From the NCBI RefSeq assembly GCF_009760915.1, contig NZ_VIDQ01000082.1:285-32360 (forward strand): a stretch of 32,076 bases of DNA. The letters are read 5' to 3'. The stretch is from Azohydromonas aeria (GTDB lineage: Bacteria > Pseudomonadota > Gammaproteobacteria > Burkholderiales > Burkholderiaceae_C). Shown in pieces: positions 24,589 through 31,134 of the stretch. The notes beneath the pieces were generated by a model. That model was not told the origin of the DNA, searched no databases, and saw only the letters and a program-made list of their open reading frames with translations. Both the position numbers and the translations under genes were made by a program. Position 1 is the stretch's first letter; each line of letters opens with the position of its first letter.

Positions 24589-25380
24589 TCAGTGCGCCCG
24601 CAACGTCCCGGCGGCGGCCCCCGCCCCCGCATAGCGCCGCCACTGTCCCTGCGGCTGCGCCAGCCGGTCGGCCACGACGGACCAGACGCGCGAGTGCCAC
24701 ACCAAGCCGATGTGGCTGGCCTGCACTTCCACGTTCTCGGCCTGCGGCGCGTCCTCGGCCTCGCGGCAGGCCTGCCAGGCCACGACGCCGTCGCTGCGGC
24801 TGTAGATGGACGTGGTGGGCACCGGCGGCGTGGCCGCCAGCCGCGCCAGCAGCGACTCGTCGATCTCCGGCCGCCGCCCGCTGAGCATCTGGTAGATCAC
24901 GCCGACGTTGGTGTGCTCGCCGCGCCCCGCGAAGGGCGTGCCCAGCGTGATGACCTGGCGCGCCAGCGCCGGGCGGCGCCGCGCGATCTCGCGCGCGTAG
25001 ATGCCGCCCAGGCTCCAGCCCACGAGGCTGGCGCTGCGGCCGTGCCGCGCCACGGTGCGCGCCACGCAGTCGGTGAGCTGGTCGAGCCAGTCCTCGACCG
25101 CGCCGCGCGGGCCGGTGTTGCAGCCGTGGCCCCAGTCGCAGGCCGCGTAGCCCAGGTCGCAGCACAGCCGCCGCAGCGGCTCCAGCGCCATGGCGTCGGC
25201 GCCCAGCCCGGGGAACAGCACCACCGGGTGGCCGTCGCCCTGCGGCAGCCGGCTGCGGTCCATCAGGCCGGTGTGGACGTACTCGAACAGCGCGCGCATC
25301 GGCTCCAGGCCCATCAGGGCCAGGGGCGGCGCGCAGAAGGTGGCTGGGCTGGCGACGGTGCCGGTGTAGCTTGCGGACAT
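24589..25380 (-). CDS. Alpha/beta hydrolase (lipase/esterase-like)
   Basis: This 263-aa protein has the alpha/beta hydrolase core: HPVVLFPGLGAD at residues 51-62 with the oxyanion-hole region, nucleophile elbow GWSLGG with Ser123, acid Asp197 in YSRSDGVV, and His223 in ASHIGLV. Similar proteins are annotated as lipases or acyltransferase-like hydrolases; the substrate is not clear. TPFAGRGEHTNVGVIYQML resembles lipases of the triacylglycerol type. No signal peptide is seen, so it probably acts in the cytoplasm. It is divergent from the YpfJ-like peptidase gene with 219 bp between, and faces the REP pair at its 3' end. Confidence 0.85.
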   Translation of the reverse strand: MSASYTGTVASPATFCAPPLALMGLEPMRALFEYVHTGLMDRSRLPQGDGHPVVLFPGLGADAMALEPLRRLCCDLGYAACDWGHGCNTGPRGAVEDWLDQLTDCVARTVARHGRSASLVGWSLGGIYAREIARRRPALARQVITLGTPFAGRGEHTNVGVIYQMLSGRRPEIDESLLARLAATPPVPTTSIYSRSDGVVAWQACREAEDAPQAENVEVQASHIGLVWHSRVWSVVADRLAQPQGQWRRYAGAGAAAGTLRAH

Positions 25381-25558
25381 GGCGAGAGACCTAAGAATCC
25401 TGGATGGCGCTTGTCAGGCAAGCGCGGGTCCCAGCGCGCACCGGAATCGGGCGCGTCGCGCTGTAGTCGCCGTCCTACGGCGCCGCCGCGGCGCGGCGGT
25501 CCCGCAGCGCCCTCCCGGCGCGCATGCCGCTTGCTGCACCTGCGCCACACACACAAGG

Positions 25559-25578
25559 GCGGGCCGCCGTTGGCCCGC
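25559..25578 (+). other. Hairpin in the ypfJ leader
   Basis: GCGGGCC and GGCCCGC form a 7-bp stem with a 6-base loop (GCCGTT), flanked by AAGG and CTT, and it ends ten bases before the AGGGAG ribosome-binding site. It could be an attenuator-like structure. The rest of 25381-25558 is GC-rich and holds nothing else that I recognise. Confidence 0.45.
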
Positions 25579-25599
25579 CTTCGCAGCCAGGGAGCCGGC

Positions 25600-26490
25600 A
25601 TGAGGTGGCAGGGGCAGCGCGAAAGCGACAACGTCGAGGACGTGCGCGGAGCCGGCGGTGGCGGTGGCGGCATGGGCGGCTTGCGCATCGGCGGCGGGGG
25701 CCTGAGCCTGGGCGGCGTGGTGGTGGCGCTGGTGCTGGGCTGGGTGCTCGGCATCAACCCGCTGGCGCTGCTGGGCCTGGTGGACGGCGGCAGCGCGCCG
25801 GCTCAGCAGCAGCAACAGCAGCGCGAGGCGGCGCCATCGCACCCCACCGACGAGCGCGCGCGCTTTGCCTCGGTGGTGCTGGCCGACACCGAGGACGTCT
25901 GGGGCGCGATCATGAGCCGCAGCAACCGCGCCTACACGCCGCCGCGCATGGTGCTGTTCCGCGGCCAGACGCGCACCGCCTGCGGGCTGGGCGAGGCCGC
26001 GGCCGGGCCCTTCTACTGCCCGGGCGACCGCAAGGTCTACATCGACCTGGCCTTCTTCGACGTGATGGCGCAGCGCCTGGGCGCGCCGGGCGACTTCGCG
26101 CAGGCCTACGTCATCGCCCACGAGGTCGCGCACCACGTGCAGACCGAGCTGGGCATCACCCAGCGCGTGGACGCGCAGCGCCAGCGCCTGTCGCAGGCGC
26201 AGAACAACGCGATGTCGGTGCGGCTGGAGCTGCAGGCCGATTGCTTCGCCGGCGTGTGGGCGCACCACTCGCAGCGTGGCAAGAACTGGCTGGAAGCGGG
26301 TGACATCGAGGAGGCGCTCCACGCCGCCTCGCAGATCGGCGACGACACGCTGCAGCGGCGCAGCCGCGGCACGGTGGTGCCCGAGAGCTTCACCCACGGC
26401 AGCAGCGCGCAGCGCGTGCAGTGGTTCAAGCGCGGGCTGCAGTCGGGCCAGCCCGCGCAGTGCAACACCTTCGAGACGGCCGGGTCCTGA
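25600..26490 (+). CDS. ypfJ: Neutral zinc metallopeptidase, YpfJ family
   Basis: This 296-aa protein begins with MRWQGQRESDNVEDVRG, the family's typical start, followed by a Gly-rich stretch (19-39) and one transmembrane helix (about 39-60). The catalytic HEVAH motif is His174-Glu175-His178, with a further Glu in SVRLELQADCFAGVWAH about 35 residues later, as expected for a gluzincin-like site. GPFYCPGDRKVYIDL is a conserved family segment. A short polyglutamine run after the helix is coded by CAG/CAA repeats. Located in the inner membrane, its peptidase domain probably faces the periplasm; natural substrates are not known. AGGGAG five bases upstream supports the start. Confidence 0.93.
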   Translation: MRWQGQRESDNVEDVRGAGGGGGGMGGLRIGGGGLSLGGVVVALVLGWVLGINPLALLGLVDGGSAPAQQQQQQREAAPSHPTDERARFASVVLADTEDVWGAIMSRSNRAYTPPRMVLFRGQTRTACGLGEAAAGPFYCPGDRKVYIDLAFFDVMAQRLGAPGDFAQAYVIAHEVAHHVQTELGITQRVDAQRQRLSQAQNNAMSVRLELQADCFAGVWAHHSQRGKNWLEAGDIEEALHAASQIGDDTLQRRSRGTVVPESFTHGSSAQRVQWFKRGLQSGQPAQCNTFETAGS

Positions 26491-26514
26491 ACAACACCTC
26501 ACAACACGACAGCC

Positions 26515-26952
26515 ATGCGACGACTCTCCAACTCCGCCGCGCTGGTGGACAACTGGTTCGACATGCTGGCGCCCCACCAGCAGGCCACGGTGCGCGCGCT
26601 GCACGGGGCGGTGCTCGACGCCGCCCCGCAGCTCGTGCCCAGCGTGAAGTGGGGCAACCTGGCCTACCTCGACGGGCCGGCGCAGCTGCTGTCCATCAGC
26701 ACGCACAAGACGCACGCGCAGCTGCAGGCCGCGCGCGTGATCAGCGCCGCGCTGCCGCCGCACGGGCCCGGCGACGAGGCCGCCGAGCACCCGCTGGCGC
26801 GCCCGCTCAAGTGCCGCTACTCGCAGCCGGTGGACGAGGGGCTGGTCGCGCGCGTGGTGCAGGCCTGCATGCAGCTGCGCGGCGAGATCGACCCGGCGCA
26901 CCTGCGCGCGGACGCGCACGCGCGGCCGCATACGCCGCCGCGGGCAGGGTGA
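26515..26952 (+). CDS. DUF1801 domain protein
   Basis: This 145-aa protein is of the DUF1801 / YdhG-like group: a helix with VRALHGAVLDAAPQLVPSVKWGNLAYL followed by a beta-rich core (LLSISTHKTHAQL), which is the family's shape. The function of the family is not known. The start at MRRLSNSAAL lacks a Shine-Dalgarno sequence. It follows ypfJ by 24 bp on the same strand and is probably cotranscribed. It converges on the dehydrogenase gene with 13 bp between them. The C-terminal residues are low complexity (Ala/His/Arg/Pro). Confidence 0.8.
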   Translation: MRRLSNSAALVDNWFDMLAPHQQATVRALHGAVLDAAPQLVPSVKWGNLAYLDGPAQLLSISTHKTHAQLQAARVISAALPPHGPGDEAAEHPLARPLKCRYSQPVDEGLVARVVQACMQLRGEIDPAHLRADAHARPHTPPRAG

Positions 26953-26965
26953 GGGTCAGGCCCGG

Positions 26966-28126
26966 TCAGGGCTTCGGAAAGGTCCCCGGCAGCAGCACGC
27001 GGGTGTCCACGTCCGACAGGTTGCGGTGGCCGCAGAAGGCCATGGTCAGGTCCAGCTCCTTGGCGATGATCTCCAGGCAGCGCGTCACGCCGGCCTCGCC
27101 CATGGCGCCCAGGCCGTAGAGGAAGGCGCGGCCGATGAGCGTGCCGCGCGCGCCCAGGGCCCAGGCCTTGAACACGTCCTGGCCGCTGCGGATGCCGCCG
27201 TCCATCCAGACCTCGATGTCCTTGCCCACGGCCTCGACGATGGCTGGCAGCGCTTCGATCGAGCTGGGCGCGCCGTCGAGCTGGCGCCCGCCGTGGTTGC
27301 TCACGATCAGCGCGTCGGCGCCGGAGTTGGCGGCCAGCCGCGCGTCCTCGACGTCCATGATCCCCTTGAGGATCAGCTTGCCGCCCCAGCGCTTCTTGAT
27401 CCACTCCACGTCGCCCCAGTTCAGGTTCGGGTCGAACTGCTCGGCGGTCCAGCTGCTCAGGGACGAGAGGTCGCCCACGCCCTGCGCGTGGCCGACGATG
27501 TTGCCGAAGCTGCGGCGCTTGGTGCCCAGCATGCCCATGCACCAGCGCGGCTTGGTGGCCAGGTTGATGAGGTTGGCAATCGTGGGCTTGGGCGGGGCGG
27601 ACAGGCCGTTCTTGAGGTCCTTGTGGCGCTGGCCGAGGATCTGCAGATCGAGCGTGAGCTGCAGCGCGGAGCAGTTGGCGGCCTTGGCGCGGTCGATGAG
27701 CCGCTCGATGAAGCCGCGGTCGCGCATGACGTAGAGCTGGAACCAGAACGGTTTCGTCGTGTGCGCCGCGATGTCCTCGATCGAGCAGATGCTCATGGTC
27801 GAGAGCGTGAACGGGATGCCGAACTTTTCCGCCGCCTTGGCCGCCAGGATCTCGCCGTCGGCGTGCTGCATGCCGGTCAGGCCGGTGGGCGCGATGGCCA
27901 CAGGCATGGCCACGTCGTGGCCGACCATCTTCGCGCGGATGGAGCGCCCCTCCATGTTCACCGCCACGCGCTGGCGCAGCTTGATCTTCTGGAAGTCGTT
28001 CTGGTTGGCGCGGTAGGTGCCCTCGGTCCAGGACCCGCTGTCGGCGTAGTCGTAGAACATGCGCGGCACGCGGCGCTTGGCCAGCACGCGCAGGTCTTCG
28101 ACGTTGGTGATGACGCGGCTGCTCAT
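26966..28126 (-). CDS. lldD: FMN-dependent alpha-hydroxy-acid dehydrogenase (L-lactate dehydrogenase-like)
   Basis: This 386-aa flavoenzyme has a TIM-barrel fold. It oxidises 2-hydroxy acids, probably L-lactate, to keto acids and passes electrons to the quinone pool. Signatures are IAPTGLTGMQHADGE at 78-92, LTLDLQILGQRHKDLKNG at 157-174, catalytic His278 and substrate-binding Arg281 in SNHGGRQLDG, and DGGIRSGQDVFKAWALGA at the phosphate site. FYDYADSGSWTEGTYRANQ contains the substrate Tyr near residue 25. The exact substrate (lactate, glycolate or mandelate) cannot be set by sequence alone. GGAGA nine bases upstream supports the ATG. A LysR gene lies upstream on the same strand and may regulate it. 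Confidence 0.9.
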   Translation of the reverse strand: MSSRVITNVEDLRVLAKRRVPRMFYDYADSGSWTEGTYRANQNDFQKIKLRQRVAVNMEGRSIRAKMVGHDVAMPVAIAPTGLTGMQHADGEILAAKAAEKFGIPFTLSTMSICSIEDIAAHTTKPFWFQLYVMRDRGFIERLIDRAKAANCSALQLTLDLQILGQRHKDLKNGLSAPPKPTIANLINLATKPRWCMGMLGTKRRSFGNIVGHAQGVGDLSSLSSWTAEQFDPNLNWGDVEWIKKRWGGKLILKGIMDVEDARLAANSGADALIVSNHGGRQLDGAPSSIEALPAIVEAVGKDIEVWMDGGIRSGQDVFKAWALGARGTLIGRAFLYGLGAMGEAGVTRCLEIIAKELDLTMAFCGHRNLSDVDTRVLLPGTFPKP

Positions 28127-28165
28127 GGTGTGTTGTCTCCGGCGGTGCTTCTTGGATGGGCGCGA

Positions 28166-28171
28166 ATGCTA
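28166..28171 (-). promoter_or_regulatory. Candidate -10 box for lldD
   Basis: TAGCAT on the minus strand, about 40 bp upstream of the ATG, would give a leader of about 33 nt. No clear -35 or LysR box is seen in 28127-28274. Confidence 0.35.
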
Positions 28172-28274
28172 GCGGCCGCTCACCGGCACCGGCCGGACAA
28201 ATGTTCGGGCAGGGGCGGAAAGCGAGGCCGGCTTGATGTCATGCAGAACCGACAAGACGCCCAAACAAGAAACA

Positions 28275-28349
28275 CCGTTCGGGCTGAGCTTGTCGAAGCC
28301 CTTGGCGGCGTCCCGAGCGCCTGCCCTTCGACAGGCTCAGGGCGAACGG
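28275..28349. repeat. Dispersed inverted repeat overlapping the lysR stop codon
   Basis: CCGTTCGGGCTGAGCTTGTC (continuing GAAGCC, 28275-28300) and its near-complement ending GGCTCAGGGCGAACGG (28324-28349) form arms of about 26 bp with 23 bp between. This element is familiar from many proteobacterial chromosomes; its translations yield the recurring ALSLSKG and LRQAQPER peptides. The LysR gene ends within the right arm. Confidence 0.85.
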
Positions 28350-29254
28350 GCTTCCTTCTGTGCCAGCACCCGCAACGCCTGTTCCGCAATGTGCTCGCAG
28401 CGCCCCCGCAGCCACTGCGCGAAGGCGGCCGCCGCGCCACGGCCGGCGTGGGGCAGCAGGTGGTACTGGTGCGCCGGCGTGGCGGTGATGCCGAAGAGCG
28501 GCACCAGCGCGCCGTTCTCCAGCCAGGTGCGCGCGAGCGACGGGCGCGCCAGCGCCACGCCCTGGCCGCCCAGCGCGGCTTCGAGCGTGAGGCCCAGGTC
28601 GAGCAGGCGCGGGCCCTGGTCGGGCTCGGCCCAGTCCAGGCCGGCGGCCTCGAACCACGGCGCCCAGGGCTCCAGCGGCGTGCGCAGCAGCGGCGCGTGC
28701 GCCAGGTCCGCCGGCGCGCGCAGCGGCGGCAGCTTCGACAGCAGCGCGGGCGCGGCCACGGGCGCGAGCACGTCGTGCATCAGCACCGTGCCGCCGGCAG
28801 CCAGCGCGTCGCCGTGGCGCACCTGCACGTCGGCCTCGGTGCCGGCGTCGTCGAGGAAGGGAATGGACAGCACCACCTCCAGCTCCACCTCGGGATGCGC
28901 CTCGGTGAAGGCCGGCAATTCGGGCACCAGCACCTGGCGCGCGAAGGTGGGCGGCGTGCTCACGCGCAGGCGCTGCACGCGGCGCGAGGCGCGGCGGTGC
29001 TGCGGCGCGGCGGCGAGCAGGCCCAGCGCGGCGCGCACGTGCGAGAGGTATTCCTTGCCGGCGGGGGTGAGCGTCAGGCGCGGGCCGCGCTGGAACAGCG
29101 GCGTGCCCAGCAGCTCTTCCACCGCGGCGATGCGCTTGCCCACGGCGCTGGCAGTCACGGCCAGCTCGTCGGCGGCTTTCTCGAAGGTGCCCAGCCGCGC
29201 CGCGGCCTCGAAGGCGCGCAGGCCGTCGATGGAGGGGAAACGCAGGTCCGGCAT
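28337..29254 (-). CDS. LysR family transcriptional regulator (GcvA-like)
   Basis: This 305-aa protein starts with a winged helix-turn-helix (residues 1-60): IDGLRAFEAAARLGTFEKAADELAVTASAVGKRIAAVEELLG is the classical LysR recognition region. TPLFQRGPRLTLTPAGKEYL follows, then the effector-binding domain (from RVSTPPTFARQVLVPELPAF). The GcvA/AmpR subgroup is suggested by PDLRFPSIDGLRAFEAA. The ATG at 29254 was preferred over TTG 29272. TAGAGT eight bases upstream suggests a leaderless transcript. The last residues and the TGA are coded by a dispersed repeat, so the C-terminus may have been changed by its insertion. It lies upstream of lldD, 210 bp away, on the same strand. Confidence 0.9.
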   Translation of the reverse strand: MPDLRFPSIDGLRAFEAAARLGTFEKAADELAVTASAVGKRIAAVEELLGTPLFQRGPRLTLTPAGKEYLSHVRAALGLLAAAPQHRRASRRVQRLRVSTPPTFARQVLVPELPAFTEAHPEVELEVVLSIPFLDDAGTEADVQVRHGDALAAGGTVLMHDVLAPVAAPALLSKLPPLRAPADLAHAPLLRTPLEPWAPWFEAAGLDWAEPDQGPRLLDLGLTLEAALGGQGVALARPSLARTWLENGALVPLFGITATPAHQYHLLPHAGRGAAAAFAQWLRGRCEHIAEQALRVLAQKEARSP

Positions 29255-29262
29255 GGCGCCGG

Positions 29263-29268
29263 ACTCTA
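29263..29268 (-). promoter_or_regulatory. Candidate -10 box for lysR, suggesting a leaderless transcript
   Basis: TAGAGT on the minus strand is eight bases before ATG 29254, with no Shine-Dalgarno sequence in between. Confidence 0.35.
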
Positions 29269-29309
29269 GCAAGGGGCTTGCGCGCGGTGGGTGGCGCGCG
29301 CGGTCCGCG

Positions 29310-29789
29310 TCAGTCGTTGCAGCTGGTGCTGCCGCAGCCGGTGAGGCTGCCCTCGGCCACGGCCTCGCGGCACTGGCCGGTGACGGGGTCGAAGCCGACC
29401 TGCTGCATGTGGAAGGCCAGGCCCGCGTCCATCATCTGCGCGTGGCCCGGGAACCACTGCGCCAGCTCGGCCACGGCCTGCTTGAGCGGGCCGAAGTCGC
29501 CCTCGACCTGCGCCAGCGCCACGACGTTGCGCATGACCTGCAGCACCGCGGCGTGCTGAAAGGTGTGGCAGTTCTCGGCGGAGAAGCCGGTGGCGGCCAT
29601 CCAGCGGTCTTCCTGCGCGAAGTGCTCGACGGTGTGCTCCAGCAGCGCCTGGAAGCGCTGCAGCAGCACGGCCGGCTCGGCATCGAGCGCGGCCTCGGCC
29701 GCGGCGAGCAGGTCCACGAATTCTTGGTGGGTGGTGTCCATTTGCGGCTGCTGCAGCGACAGCGCGTCGGACCAGGTCAGGGTCGGCAT
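29310..29789 (-). CDS. Bacteriohemerythrin (oxygen-binding hemerythrin-domain protein)
   Basis: This 159-aa protein has all seven ligands of a di-iron site in the right order and spacing: His21, His56, Glu60, His75, His79, His116 and Asp121, in the four-helix pattern of bacterial hemerythrins (MDTTHQEF; EHFAQEDRWM; HTFQHA; WFPGHAQMMD). It should bind oxygen reversibly, in the cytoplasm, for storage, delivery or sensing. After the domain comes a short tail with cysteines (GQC and GCGSTSC), not part of the usual fold and possibly metal- or redox-active. A -10-like CACACT is seven bases before the ATG and an FNR-like palindrome is centred 41.5 bp before it. It is divergent from the ybaN-like gene. 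Confidence 0.92.
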   Translation of the reverse strand: MPTLTWSDALSLQQPQMDTTHQEFVDLLAAAEAALDAEPAVLLQRFQALLEHTVEHFAQEDRWMAATGFSAENCHTFQHAAVLQVMRNVVALAQVEGDFGPLKQAVAELAQWFPGHAQMMDAGLAFHMQQVGFDPVTGQCREAVAEGSLTGCGSTSCND

Positions 29790-29796
29790 GGCGCGC

Positions 29797-29802
29797 AGTG
29801 TG
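29797..29802 (-). promoter_or_regulatory. -10 box for the bacteriohemerythrin, suggesting a leaderless transcript
   Basis: CACACT on the minus strand is seven bases before ATG 29789; no Shine-Dalgarno sequence lies between. Confidence 0.45.
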
Positions 29803-29821
29803 CCGCGCCGCCGGGCTCAGC

Positions 29822-29839
29822 CCTTGAGCCAGCTCAAGG
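29822..29839. promoter_or_regulatory. FNR/ANR-like palindrome between hemerythrin and ybaN-like genes
   Basis: CCTTGAGCCAGCTCAAGG is a perfect 8-bp inverted repeat with a 2-base centre. Its core TTGAGnnnnCTCAA matches FNR-type sites (TTGATnnnnATCAA) except at the inner base of each half. The centre lies at -41.5 if hemerythrin mRNA starts at its ATG, the position of a class II activator site. It would cover the -35 region of the opposite gene. Confidence 0.55.
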
Positions 29840-29850
29840 CGGGCGGGCGC

Positions 29851-29856
29851 TAGCAT
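29851..29856 (+). promoter_or_regulatory. -10 box for the ybaN-like gene, suggesting a leaderless transcript
   Basis: TAGCAT is six bases before ATG 29863, and no Shine-Dalgarno sequence is present. Confidence 0.5.
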
Positions 29857-29862
29857 GGCCGC

Positions 29863-30270
29863 ATGAGCACGGATTTCACGAAACGGGCGCCGGCAGGGCG
29901 GCTGCGCTGGGTATGGCTGGCCGCGGGAGGGCTGAGCCTGGTGCTGGGCGCGGTGGGCCTGTTCCTGCCGCTGCTGCCCACCGTGCCCTTCGTGCTGCTG
30001 GCGGCCTTCTGCTTCTCGAAGGGCAGCGAGCGCTGCGAGCGCTGGCTGCTGGAGCATCCCACCTTCGGCCCGCCCGTGAAGCAGTGGCGCGAGCAGCGCG
30101 CCGTGCCGCTGCGGGCCAAGCGCCTGGCCTGGGTGATGATGGCCCTGAGCAGCATGCTGGCGGCGTGGTGGCTGCCCTCGCCGTGGCGCTGGGTGCCGGG
30201 GCTGTGCTGCCTGGCCGTGGGGCTGTGGCTGTGGCGGCTGCCGACGGCGGCGCTGCCCTCCAAACCGTGA
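29863..30270 (+). CDS. YbaN family (DUF454) inner-membrane protein
   Basis: This 135-aa protein has the DUF454 hallmark: a first hydrophobic hairpin (residues 17-50) with GAVGLFLPLLPTVPFVLLAAFCFSKGSER, then the cytoplasmic segment HPTFGPPVKQWREQRAVPLRAKRLAW, and two more hydrophobic segments near residues 88-125. YbaN's function is unknown; the gene occurs widely in proteobacteria. The start directly follows a -10-like box. It is divergent from the bacteriohemerythrin gene, 73 bp away, and shares the FNR-like site with it. Confidence 0.9.
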   Translation: MSTDFTKRAPAGRLRWVWLAAGGLSLVLGAVGLFLPLLPTVPFVLLAAFCFSKGSERCERWLLEHPTFGPPVKQWREQRAVPLRAKRLAWVMMALSSMLAAWWLPSPWRWVPGLCCLAVGLWLWRLPTAALPSKP

Positions 30271-30289
30271 AGCCGCGAGCGTGACGCAG

Positions 30290-30309
30290 GCCGCGCATGC
30301 GGGCGCGGC
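30290..30309 (+). terminator. Hairpin after the ybaN-like gene
   Basis: GCCGCGC and GCGCGGC form a perfect 7-bp stem with a 6-base loop 20 bp after the stop codon. No T-run follows, so its role as terminator is uncertain. Confidence 0.35.
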
Positions 30310-30366
30310 GTGGCGTAGCAGATCAAGGCTGGGCGCGCTTCCCTCCTGCGGGGGCCCTGGGGATGG

Positions 30367-30372
30367 TAGATT
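30367..30372 (+). promoter_or_regulatory. Candidate -10 box for the ParD-like gene
   Basis: TAGATT is 29 bases before the ATG, giving a short leader. No good -35 hexamer is seen. Confidence 0.35.
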
Positions 30373-30401
30373 GCCGCCCTTTGCTAGAACCGGCCACCAG
30401 C

Positions 30402-31046
30402 ATGTCGCAGACGATCCGCATCCCAGACTCGCTCCTCGCGCTCGCACAGCGCGAGGCCGAGTTGATGAGCCGCACCGTGGCTCAGCAGCTCGAACATTGG
30501 GCCCGCCTGGGGCTGGCGCTGGAGGCGTCGGGCGTGACCGCCAGCCAGGTTCGGCACCTGCTGGACATGGAAATGGGCCGCCGCCTGGAGCTGCCCTCGC
30601 GCTCGCTGCGCCGTGACGAGGCGCCGACGGTGCCCGTGGCGGCCACGATGGCGCCGGAGCGCCCCGCCGCGCGCGGCAACGGCGGCGCCGGCGTCGCCGG
30701 CGAGGGCTGGGACACGGAGGACGACGAGCTCGACCGCGACGCCTCCGCCGGCAACGGCAACGGCGGTGCGGCCGCGGCGGCGGCCGACGACGAGTACGAC
30801 GAGGACTACAGCGACGAGGAGGTGGCGGTGGCGATCACCTGCATCTCCGGCGTGCTGTCGCTGGAGGAGGGCGCCGACGAGGTGGACCTCTCCGAGCGCG
30901 AGCTGCGCCGCCTGATGGCCGGGCTGCTGCGCCGGCGGCGCCACATGAGCCTGTCGGAGCTGGAAGCGCTGCCCGCCGAGCGCCGGCTGCAGCTGGCCAC
31001 CGAGATCGCCTTCGCCGAGCACGCCGCGCGCGGCCGCTCCCGCTAA
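30402..31046 (+). CDS. ParD-like antitoxin-family protein with acidic low-complexity linker
   Basis: This 214-aa protein has an N-terminal domain (about 1-65) like the ParD-like antitoxin family: IRIPDSLLALAQREAELMSRTVAQQLEHWARLGLALEASG matches its ribbon-helix-helix and the family's QQ.EHWAR motif. Residues about 80-143 are low complexity, with Gly, Asn, Ala and clusters of Asp/Glu such as DDEYDEDYSDEE. The C-terminal 70 residues are predicted helical (ELRRLMAGLLRRRRHMSLSELEALP) and do not match anything I know. No toxin gene is next to it, so a role as an orphan DNA-binding regulator is equally possible. A GspA-type ATPase gene follows after 88 bp on the same strand. Confidence 0.75.
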   Translation: MSQTIRIPDSLLALAQREAELMSRTVAQQLEHWARLGLALEASGVTASQVRHLLDMEMGRRLELPSRSLRRDEAPTVPVAATMAPERPAARGNGGAGVAGEGWDTEDDELDRDASAGNGNGGAAAAAADDEYDEDYSDEEVAVAITCISGVLSLEEGADEVDLSERELRRLMAGLLRRRRHMSLSELEALPAERRLQLATEIAFAEHAARGRSR

Positions 31047-31134
31047 GCCCCGGACCGAGAGCCGCCGCAGCAAGGCCGCGGCAAGCGTACGGCGCCGCCG
31101 GCCGGCTCGGCCCGATCCCTCCCGATCGCCGCCG

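Noticed and set aside
25806..25824. CAG/CAA repeat in ypfJ as a phase-variation tract
   Set aside because: It is short, interrupted and in multiples of three, so slippage would change only the length of the glutamine linker.
28180..28440. Short frames with peptides such as LRQAQPER and ALSLSKG
   Set aside because: These are translations of the dispersed inverted repeat, often mis-annotated as proteins.
27026..29269. 747-aa plus-strand frame opposite lldD and lysR
   Set aside because: It crosses the spacer and a dispersed repeat, has Arg/Gly/His-rich translation, and no motif.
30402..31046. Complete toxin-antitoxin module
   Set aside because: No toxin gene lies on either side; the neighbours are YbaN-like and GspA-type genes.
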